Below are positions 5,388-11,138 of a DNA stretch of 11,138 nucleotides, piece after piece. Position numbers and translations under genes: made by a program. The notes below the pieces were generated by a model. The model was given only the letters and a program-made list of their open reading frames with translations, was not told where the DNA came from and searched no databases. This DNA comes from Vampirovibrionales bacterium (GTDB lineage: Bacteria > Cyanobacteriota > Vampirovibrionia > Vampirovibrionales > JAJTHC01). The stretch is from NCBI GenBank assembly GCA_021299615.1, contig JAJTHC010000181.1, forward strand, positions 1-11,138. The letters run 5' to 3'. How positions within the stretch are numbered: position 1 is the first letter of the stretch; every line of letters begins with the position of its first letter.

Positions 5388-6442
5388 AATGAATGGGTGG
5401 GAAACTGAAAAAATACCTTGATTGCGTCCGATTGGCTGTACAAGCTTAGTCCTTCATTAAAGTTTTCAATCGGCATGGGGTGGGTCATTAACGGATTCAC
5501 CACAATCTGCCGACTAAACAAGGATTCACTTGCTTGCTTTAAGTCGTCCAAAGCAGGTGAATAGCTGGTGACGATGTTGATTTCCCGATAATACAAGTCC
5601 TTGGGATCCATAATCTCGCCTTGAGCGTTTCCCGCCATAAGTGTCAAAGTCCCTCCATTGCGAAGGAGCTGGAACGCCAAAGCCAATGTGTGACGGTTCA
5701 CCACGCTTAAAAAGACGGCATCTACCGCTTGAGTCGGACATGTTTTAAGCCACGCTTGCCATTCGTTGATTTGTTCCGTGGGATGCACCGCTTCGTTCAC
5801 CCATTCCAGCGTTCGAGCCAAGCCCAAGCGTTGAGGATTTAAATCCACCCCAAGCACCTTCTGCCCTTGATTCGTTAAAACTTGAGCCGTCAGTAAACCG
5901 ATAAAGCCTAAGCCAATCACGGCAACACTACCGTTTTGTGTAGGCAGGGGCGTCCGCCGAATCGCACGCAAAACGCAGGCTAACGGTTCCATGCAGGCGG
6001 CTTCACGATCTGAAATATGAGACGGGATTTTAAAAGCGGTATGTGCAAGGTGGCGAGCTGATGCCGAAAAATAGGGGGCAAACCCACCAGGGAAGAGGTT
6101 ACTGGCTTTGAAGTCGGCACACATGCTAGGTGAGCCATTGACGCAATAATGACACACCCCACACGGCACATGGTGAGCCAAAACGATGCGGTCTCCCACG
6201 GTAAAATCGCCGTTATAGTGAGCATCGAGCTGGTGGATGCGTCCAACGACTTCATGCCCAAGCACGCTACCGACGGGGACTTTCTGTTGCTGGATTTTTT
6301 CAGCATCCGTCCCGCAGAGTCCGCAGCCCAGTGCTTGAATGATGGCTCCGCCTTCGGGCAATTCAGGCATGGGGAGCCGTCGGGTTTCCGTGGCTTCAGG
6401 TGTATAGGTCACGACTTGGACGTCTTGATGGGTTGCAAGCAT
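5372..6442 (-). CDS. Zinc-dependent medium-chain alcohol/polyol dehydrogenase
   Basis: 356 residues from the ATG at 6442, chosen because GAGG lies 8 nt upstream; an ATG at 6487 would add 15 residues without an RBS. It should oxidise a secondary or primary alcohol, probably a polyol or sugar derivative, with NAD(P). Catalytic zinc ligands appear as GCGLCGTD (Cys43) and GHE (His63-Glu64), with Glu152 in MEP. The structural zinc site is Cys94, Cys97, Cys100 and Cys108. The Rossmann motif GLGFIG is at 177-182, with Asp200 ending the second strand (usually NAD-preferring). Length is typical for the threonine/sorbitol dehydrogenase branch of the family, but the exact substrate cannot be told. It is divergent from a WecE-type aminotransferase, with a large palindrome between the starts, so a joint role in sugar metabolism is possible. 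The last residues and the TGA stop fall in a repeat-element end. Confidence 0.85.
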   Translation of the reverse strand: MLATHQDVQVVTYTPEATETRRLPMPELPEGGAIIQALGCGLCGTDAEKIQQQKVPVGSVLGHEVVGRIHQLDAHYNGDFTVGDRIVLAHHVPCGVCHYCVNGSPSMCADFKASNLFPGGFAPYFSASARHLAHTAFKIPSHISDREAACMEPLACVLRAIRRTPLPTQNGSVAVIGLGFIGLLTAQVLTNQGQKVLGVDLNPQRLGLARTLEWVNEAVHPTEQINEWQAWLKTCPTQAVDAVFLSVVNRHTLALAFQLLRNGGTLTLMAGNAQGEIMDPKDLYYREINIVTSYSPALDDLKQASESLFSRQIVVNPLMTHPMPIENFNEGLSLYSQSDAIKVFFQFPTHSFHLND

Positions 6443-6476
6443 GCGAATTTCCTCAAACAGCGAATCTATAAAACAG

Positions 6477-6518
6477 GATTTTATCATAAATACGCACGGT
6501 GGTATTTATGATAAAATC
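6477..6518. promoter_or_regulatory. Perfect 17-bp inverted repeat in the divergent promoter region
   Basis: GATTTTATCATAAATAC (6477-6493) and its exact complement (6502-6518) flank an 8-nt spacer. It lies between the dehydrogenase start (6442, minus) and the aminotransferase start (6553, plus). Each arm contains a TATGAT that could be a -10 box, one on each strand (6507-6512 plus, 6483-6488 minus), so one regulator could control both genes symmetrically. A simple cruciform or an element relic is the alternative. No matching -35 boxes were clear. Confidence 0.55.
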
Positions 6519-6552
6519 TTAGAATGAAAGCAAGTCGAAGAAAGGAACGAAG

Positions 6553-7680
6553 ATGATACCCTTCAACAAGCCGTTTATTTCTTCCAACGAAATAAATAAC
6601 ATCATCGATACCATTGAAAAGGGTAAAATATCGGGGGACGGCTACTATACCAAGCTTTGCCACGAATGGTTTGCCAAAGCCTACGACACCACCGCCTTAT
6701 TGACGCATTCTTGCACGGCAGCCCTTGAAATGGCGGCTATTTTGCTAGACTTAAAACAAGGCGACGAAGTCATTATGCCTTCTTATACCTTCGTTTCAAC
6801 CGCCAATGCCTTTGTGCTAAGGGGAGCAGTCCCTGTTTTTGTGGATATAAGACCTGACACGCTGAACATCGACGAAACGAAGATTGAAGCTGCCATTACA
6901 GAAAAGACCAAAGCGATTGTGCCTGTTCATTACGCAGGTGTGGCGTGTGAAATGGATGCCATTATGGCGATTGCGAAAAAGCACAATCTGTATGTGGTGG
7001 AAGACGCCGCCCAAGGCTTTGATGCCACTTACAAAGGCAAGCTACTCGGAACTATCGGGCATTTGGGTACCTTGAGCTTCCATGAAACCAAGAACATTAT
7101 TTCTGGTGAAGGCGGTGCTTTGTTGATTAACGACCCTCGCTTTGTGGAACGTGCCGAAATTATTCGTGAAAAAGGCACCAATCGCTCACGCTTTTTTAGG
7201 GGGCAAGTCGACAAATACACATGGGTAGACATCGGCTCTTCCTTCTTGCCCAGCGATATAATCGCGGCGTTTTTGTATGCTCAATTTGAAAATCACCAAG
7301 AAATCACGCAGAAAAGGCTCGATCTTTGGCAAAGGTATCATGACTTTTTCGCAGACTTTGAAGCCAAAGGGCGTATTCGCAGACCCTTCTGCCCTGAAGA
7401 GGCGACGCATAATGCTCACATGTATTATGTGTTGTTTGACTCGCTTGAAGAACGTACCGCCTTTATTACGTATTTAAAAGCCCATGACGTAATGAGTGTT
7501 TTTCATTACATTCCCTTGCACAGTTCGCCTGCAGGGCTTGGGTACTGTAAAACTCCCTTTGAAATGCCTGTCACGGATGACATTAGCGAAACACTGGTGA
7601 GGTTGCCCCTGTTTTACGGATTGAACGACGCACAGGTTTCCCATATTTTTGATACAATACGGGTGTTTTTGACTTTATAG
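6553..7680 (+). CDS. wecE: dTDP-4-amino-4,6-dideoxygalactose transaminase (WecE/RffA)
   Basis: 375 residues, almost the same length as the E. coli enzyme and recognisable along its whole length. It converts dTDP-4-keto-6-deoxyglucose to the 4-amino sugar with glutamate and PLP, supplying a building block for enterobacterial common antigen or similar surface glycans. Visible features are the N-terminal MIPFNKP, the family-wide MPSYTFVSTANAFVLRGA (75-92), VVEDAAQ with Asp151 and Gln154 for the cofactor, SFHETKN with the PLP lysine at 180, and the subgroup-typical EIIREKGTNRSRFFRGQVDK (202-221) and VFHYIPLH (316-323). The ATG at 6553 has AAGGAA 5 nt upstream. The other genes of the dTDP-amino-sugar pathway are not in this window, so the end product is unknown. 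The start is divergent from the dehydrogenase across a palindrome, and the stop lies in TATAGTAT, which resembles a repeat-element end. Confidence 0.95.
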   Translation: MIPFNKPFISSNEINNIIDTIEKGKISGDGYYTKLCHEWFAKAYDTTALLTHSCTAALEMAAILLDLKQGDEVIMPSYTFVSTANAFVLRGAVPVFVDIRPDTLNIDETKIEAAITEKTKAIVPVHYAGVACEMDAIMAIAKKHNLYVVEDAAQGFDATYKGKLLGTIGHLGTLSFHETKNIISGEGGALLINDPRFVERAEIIREKGTNRSRFFRGQVDKYTWVDIGSSFLPSDIIAAFLYAQFENHQEITQKRLDLWQRYHDFFADFEAKGRIRRPFCPEEATHNAHMYYVLFDSLEERTAFITYLKAHDVMSVFHYIPLHSSPAGLGYCKTPFEMPVTDDISETLVRLPLFYGLNDAQVSHIFDTIRVFLTL

Positions 7681-7690
7681 TATCCCATAG

Positions 7691-7717
7691 ATAAAATAGG
7701 CTATGAGACTATTTTAT
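7691..7717 (+). other. AT-rich hairpin after the aminotransferase gene
   Basis: ATAAAATAG (7691-7699) and CTATTTTAT (7709-7717) are a perfect 9-bp inverted repeat 10 bases after the stop codon. No T-run follows, so termination here is uncertain. The right arm runs into the end of the next repeat element. Confidence 0.4.
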
Positions 7718-7862
7718 AGTGTTTTAAAGAGTTTTCCATACAGTAGGCTAGACTAGGAGCCTAGATTATTTTGTGAAGACGTGTAGATAGACCTACATAA
7801 CAGAACAAAATAATCGTAGCGACAAAGTATAGACACTGTAGGGGAATTTATTTAAAATACTA
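7717..7862. mobile_element. Palindromic TA-flanked element, copy 5, 146 bp (inverted relative to copy 3)
   Basis: The ends TAGTGTTTTAAA and TTTAAAATACTA pair with one mismatch, and including the flanking TA the match spans 7715-7864. The central hairpin is TGTAGATAGACCTACA at 7782-7797. It is nearly identical to the reverse complement of 5078-5223, and both are exactly 146 bp. It fills the gap between the aminotransferase and the small exported protein, which converge here. Confidence 0.85.
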
Positions 7863-7883
7863 TATCTATCGAACACTGTAGTT

Positions 7884-8195
7884 CTAGAAATCAAAATTGA
7901 TCACGCTATTTTTACCGTTTTCAGGCACCAATTTTTTATAATTCGTGTTCACAAAAGAACCCGAAAAAACCAAAGCAGATTCATCCCATTTCCATGGTAC
8001 ATCGTTAACCAATAACCAATGGGCTTGGACGGTAGGGGCTTCTACTTCTTTTTCGTCTAACGCCATATGTTCCACAGTGGCGTGTAATTTTGAACGTAAA
8101 GACGTGACTTCGTCAATGCCTTTTGTGGCGTGACTCACAGGGCTAGTGCCAAAAAAGCTCAATGCGACAAAAACAAGGACTAATACAAGTTTCAT
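7884..8195 (-). CDS. Small exported protein of unknown function
   Basis: 103 residues starting at 8195, with GAGGAG 8 nt upstream. Residues 1-23 are a strong Sec signal peptide (MKLVLVLVFVALSFFGTSPVSHA, described here by position only beyond its key AXA-like SHA end), leaving a mature protein of about 80 residues. The mature part starts with a charged helix (DEVTSLRSKLHATVEHMALD) and ends in a Trp-containing, strand-rich segment (VNDVPWKWDE, VFSGSFVNTNY). No Cys and no lipobox, so it is periplasmic or released rather than a lipoprotein. I recognise no family. It is divergent from the ComEC-like gene (126-nt gap), but a shared role is not shown. Confidence 0.75.
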   Translation of the reverse strand: MKLVLVLVFVALSFFGTSPVSHATKGIDEVTSLRSKLHATVEHMALDEKEVEAPTVQAHWLLVNDVPWKWDESALVFSGSFVNTNYKKLVPENGKNSVINFDF

Positions 8196-8283
8196 GGGGG
8201 ATTCTCCTCTATTATCTCTGAAAAAGGTATCCGCTATTTTGAGGTTTTTCTTTATAAGGGTTTACATTTTGTTACGTGTCTGC

Positions 8284-8312
8284 TTGAACCTCATTCGTAA
8301 CTTAGCTATACT
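8284..8312 (+). promoter_or_regulatory. Promoter of the ComEC-like gene, predicting a leaderless mRNA
   Basis: TTGAAC (8284-8289) and TATACT (8307-8312) have the ideal 17-nt spacing. Only 8 nt separate the -10 box from the ATG at 8321, so transcription would start at or within about 2 nt of the start codon, and no ribosome binding site is visible. TTGAAC of the -35 and GTTCAA at 8313-8318 form a 6-bp inverted repeat around the -10 region. Confidence 0.6.
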
Positions 8313-8320
8313 GTTCAAAT

Positions 8321-11023
8321 ATGAAAAACACGGTTGAAACAATTCGGCTCATTACACATTTGGGGCTTGAAACCCTCTACCGCATTCAAAAGGGATTGAG
8401 TGCCTTAATGCTGGTGGGCGTTTTGGGCTTTATGTGGGGCGTACAAAGTCAAATGAATCCCCTTGAGCTAAACCCGTGGCTCTTGAAGGGGGCGTGCCTC
8501 TTCGTCCTTTTAAGCGTGGGCTTTTGGCAAAAATTCCCTCTGTGGATGAAACGCTTGGGGCTTGGGGTGCTGGTGGCGTTTTTGGGATTCATCCTCGCCC
8601 TGATTCGCTTTCAGCCTGTGCATGTGCCTGATTACTTGGACGCCCAATACCTGCGATTACCAGGTAAAATCCTGCCCCACGAAAAAGGGATGCTCTTGGA
8701 GACGCCCCATTTAGACACCCCCACGCCTGTGCGTATTTTGCTCAAAACACGTCACAATACACCTCTTTCGCTGGGTAAGCTCACCTGCGTTTCGGGCTAT
8801 TTTCAAATCGGGCATCGTCCACGTTTCCTAGGGGATTTTAATGAATCGCATTACTTGCAAAGCATGGGGATTGCTGGCACGCTCACGCAAGCGTTTGTCG
8901 ATCACGACTGCCTCGAACGCCTCCCCCTTGATGCGTCCGACAAGCCCCCTAGCTGGCTGGAAAGGCAGAAGGCACGGTTTGAATCGCTGATTCTGGACAA
9001 ACGAAACGGTTATGTGGCGTTGCTCGAAAAAACGCTCGGCACGGATGCTGGTCGCTTGATGGGAGGCATTGTGCTAGGCGACAGGGCGAGTCCCTTGCCT
9101 AGCAAGCTAAAGCAGGCGTTTATTAACACGGGGCAGATCCACTTGGTGGCTGCCAGTGGCATGAATGTGGCGATTATCGCGGCGGGCTTGCTGTTTTTGT
9201 TACGCCTCATCCCCCGCTTTCCACGAGGCGGAGCCTTTGCTATCACTAGTTTGGGCGTGCTTGCCTATGGCGTGGCGACAGGCTTTCCGCCATCGATTTT
9301 GCGAGCGGTGGTCATGTGGTTTTTTGGCTTGTGGATCAAATATCTCTTCAAACCCTTGAGTCCCCTCTTCTTACTGATGCTGGCGATAAGCGTTCTAAGC
9401 TTGATGCAACCGTACCTATGGCTAAACTTGGGCTTTCAACTTTCGGTGTTGACGACCTTTGGCATTGTCACCCTGTTTACGTCGATAGAAGCGATTCTCA
9501 AGCAAAAGGGCTGGAACCCCAAACGAAACCTCATAGCAGGACTCCTTTCCGCAGGATGCCTCACCGCCGTGGCTCAATTGTATGCGACGCCTCTGATTTT
9601 GCACGTCTTCCACAAAACGCCTTTACACGCCGTGTTGATGAACCTACTCAGTGGGATTCTCGTCGCTCCGCTTACGCTGTGGGGATTCGCCAGTTTTGGC
9701 ATTTACGCCTTGTCGCCCACGCTAGCGAGTTTTTGCCTATTGCCTAGTCAATTTCTACTAAACGCCCAAATTGCTTGGACGCTATGGGGAGCCAGCTTGC
9801 CCCACTTGCAATTCGCCGTCCCCACGCTCCCCACGGCATGGATGCTCATCGCTTACGGCGTCTTGTTAAGCTTACCGTGGCTAGGCTGGGGGCCGTCGTT
9901 TTGGAAGCAACACCCCCGACTGAAAGTCGCCAGTTTTACCAGCGTCGCCTTAATGAGCCTCGCTTTAATCGCCTATCCCCTCTATTGGGACGCCACCCGT
10001 TTTGACCGCTTCCCCCAAGAAGCGTGGGTGTCTTTACCCATCGGCAAAACGTTTCGCCACGACGGCGTGAAACTTCTCCATTATAAAGAAAAGAAACAGG
10101 TTCACAGTATTTTGTTTGTGGAAGCCCCTTTGTCCAGCTTTGAACTAGGGGATGTGGCTCGATACATGGACGCTCAACACCTCAATCCGCCTGAAGAAGT
10201 GGTGTTCTTGTACGCTTCCACCCTAAAGGCGATGCAAAAGAAAAGCGAGAAAAAGAAGAAACGCAAGCGTCGTAAAAAAGCGAAGCAAAAAGCCCGTTTG
10301 ACCGATGCTCAAAAACAGCTCAATCGTGTCCAAAAAACAGTCCAAACCCTCGCCAAAGGGGATGTCACTGAACTGCTAAAAGAAGGCAATACGGTCGTCA
10401 ATCAGCATAAAAAGGACGTCTTGGCGTCTGAAGAGGCGGTGTATATTGCGGCGTTTTTTGAAGATGCGTCCCAATACCTTAAGCCGCCGAAGTCTCTTGC
10501 AAAGGCTCAAAAACTTTTTACGATGGATCCCTTTGAAGAAGTCTCCCTTCCGATGCAAACCTTGCAAGTGATGAAGAAAGAAGCTAAAGAAAATAAAGAT
10601 AAAACTAAAGAAGCTAAAGATTTAGTTTTGCAAAGTAAAACTAAAAAACTAAAGAAACTAAAGGATAAAAATAAAGAAAATAAAGAAACTAAATATTTAG
10701 TTTTGAAGACTAAAGAAGCTAAACATAAAAAGCTAAAGAAACTAAAGAAACTAAAGAAACTAAACATAAAAACTAAAGAAACTAAAAAACGCTATGAAGA
10801 AAGCCTCCGTCGATTTGAAAGCGATCTGCATCAGCAGTGGGCAAGCGTCCGTTTAACGACCTTGAATCAGCATACGGCATCTTTGCTAAAATGGCAGGCG
10901 TTGAATGCGACGTCGTATGAATTAACGTTGGCTCGCCTTGATTTTAGGTTGCAGGGTCATTGGCAGGCGTATCCAACCGCTAAAAGCGTTCGCTATCGTC
11001 TGGTTTGGGAAAGATTCTTATAG
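8321..11023 (+). CDS. comEC: ComEC/Rec2-like DNA-uptake channel with lysine-rich C-terminal region
   Basis: 900 residues. ComEC forms the inner-membrane channel that imports single-stranded DNA during natural transformation. Membrane helices near 27-45, 55-70 and 80-97 precede a soluble region about 105-195 resembling the ComEC N-terminal OB-like domain. The Competence domain covers about 235-520, with the hallmark GGIVLGDRASPLP (248-260) followed by HLVAASGMNVAII (274-286) and several further helices to about 555. Normally a metallo-beta-lactamase domain follows; here I see no HxHxDH motif. Instead, residues 556-640 form a soluble segment, then a basic block KKKKRKRRKKAKQKAR (644-659), and later a Lys-dominated tract (751-823) before a final mixed alpha/beta segment. 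The ATG at 8321 lacks an RBS and fits a leaderless start; an alternative Met30 (8408) would cut away the first helix. The TAG stop is inside the repeat element that follows. Confidence 0.85.
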   Translation: MKNTVETIRLITHLGLETLYRIQKGLSALMLVGVLGFMWGVQSQMNPLELNPWLLKGACLFVLLSVGFWQKFPLWMKRLGLGVLVAFLGFILALIRFQPVHVPDYLDAQYLRLPGKILPHEKGMLLETPHLDTPTPVRILLKTRHNTPLSLGKLTCVSGYFQIGHRPRFLGDFNESHYLQSMGIAGTLTQAFVDHDCLERLPLDASDKPPSWLERQKARFESLILDKRNGYVALLEKTLGTDAGRLMGGIVLGDRASPLPSKLKQAFINTGQIHLVAASGMNVAIIAAGLLFLLRLIPRFPRGGAFAITSLGVLAYGVATGFPPSILRAVVMWFFGLWIKYLFKPLSPLFLLMLAISVLSLMQPYLWLNLGFQLSVLTTFGIVTLFTSIEAILKQKGWNPKRNLIAGLLSAGCLTAVAQLYATPLILHVFHKTPLHAVLMNLLSGILVAPLTLWGFASFGIYALSPTLASFCLLPSQFLLNAQIAWTLWGASLPHLQFAVPTLPTAWMLIAYGVLLSLPWLGWGPSFWKQHPRLKVASFTSVALMSLALIAYPLYWDATRFDRFPQEAWVSLPIGKTFRHDGVKLLHYKEKKQVHSILFVEAPLSSFELGDVARYMDAQHLNPPEEVVFLYASTLKAMQKKSEKKKKRKRRKKAKQKARLTDAQKQLNRVQKTVQTLAKGDVTELLKEGNTVVNQHKKDVLASEEAVYIAAFFEDASQYLKPPKSLAKAQKLFTMDPFEEVSLPMQTLQVMKKEAKENKDKTKEAKDLVLQSKTKKLKKLKDKNKENKETKYLVLKTKEAKHKKLKKLKKLKKLNIKTKETKKRYEESLRRFESDLHQQWASVRLTTLNQHTASLLKWQALNATSYELTLARLDFRLQGHWQAYPTAKSVRYRLVWERFL
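10571..10790 (+). repeat. AT-rich low-complexity tract coding for the Lys-rich part of ComEC
   Basis: About 220 bp made largely of A with repeated ctaaag and gaaact words, much poorer in GC than the rest of the gene. A 9-nt unit (CTAAAGAAA, Leu-Lys-Lys) repeats at 10733, 10742 and 10751, and partly at 10760. TTTAGTTTT (10621-10629) and AAAACTAAA (10637-10645) are a perfect inverted repeat, and TTTAGTTTTG recurs at 10696. The 9-nt period keeps the reading frame whatever the copy number. Confidence 0.8.
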
Positions 11024-11138
11024 CTAAGTTTAGCGTTTTCTGTACTTAGGCTAGACTAGGAGCCTAGCCTCGCAGATGTGTGACTATGCACAAACGACCA
11101 TAAGCCCATCGAGAACCCGACCGACAACGAAGACGCCA
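11019..11138. mobile_element. Palindromic TA-flanked element, copy 6 (cut by the window end)
   Basis: It starts TATAGCTAAGTTTAG, like the inner right end of the element at 2244-2416. It then carries the TAGGCT...AGCCTA hairpin, and on the reverse strand it matches the interior of the element at 1196-1343 (ggcgtcttcgttgtcg, then gggttctcgatg). Its core hairpin is diverged, with TATG/CATA arms instead of the usual TGTAS stem. The other end lies outside the window. The first bases supply the stop codon of the ComEC-like gene. Confidence 0.75.

Noticed and set aside
6443..6487. Longer start for the dehydrogenase
   Set aside because: The ATG at 6487 lies inside the large palindrome and lacks an RBS; the ATG at 6442 has a good one.
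9010..9747. Overlapping alternative frames inside the ComEC-like gene
   Set aside because: They lack family features, while the long frame carries the ComEC hallmark motifs without interruption.
1196..11138. CRISPR array
   Set aside because: The repeated segments are scattered, in both orientations and of element size, with no regular repeat-spacer spacing and no cas genes.

Overview
This window looks like a chromosomal stretch from a bacterium of moderate GC content. It carries eight protein genes on both strands, with unusually many small palindromic repeat elements between them. I cannot name the organism. Two predicted Sec-exported proteins and a WecE-type sugar aminotransferase suggest an envelope with surface polysaccharide. 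An uncultured or poorly sampled lineage such as a non-photosynthetic cyanobacterial relative is only a guess.

Layout. Positions 1-708 (minus) hold the 5' part of a gene for an Asn/Gly/Gln-rich, prion- or curlin-like repeat protein that runs off the window. A repeat-filled gap follows. Next are a secreted VirB10/TrbI-like or glycine-zipper protein (1429-2229, plus) and a small Met-rich orphan protein with a textbook promoter, a 5' stem-loop, a strong ribosome binding site and a terminator (2505-2834, plus). A tetratricopeptide-repeat protein (3162-4814, minus) has a structured leader. A zinc-dependent medium-chain dehydrogenase (5372-6442, minus) is divergent from a clear WecE/RffA aminotransferase (6553-7680, plus), and a perfect 17-bp inverted repeat lies between the two starts. 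A small exported protein (7884-8195, minus) is divergent from a ComEC-like DNA-uptake channel (8321-11023, plus). This ComEC lacks visible metallo-beta-lactamase motifs and has a very lysine-rich C-terminal region. Its mRNA is probably leaderless.

The most striking signal is non-coding. Six elements, five of them complete at about 146-149 bp once an end duplication in one is discounted, have inverted ends that begin and end in TA. Their end sequences differ, but five share a central 16-nt hairpin whose loop is conserved and whose closing base pair covaries (G-C or C-G). They sit tightly against gene ends, and in at least two genes the stop codon lies inside element-end sequence. A second family of about 236 bp has hairpin-forming ends. 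I read these as non-autonomous mobile elements, with TA target duplication as in IS630/Tc1-type transposition. No transposase is present in the window.

The genes do not form one pathway. The dehydrogenase and aminotransferase pair could share sugar metabolism and a common operator. The rest are single transcription units separated by repeats.
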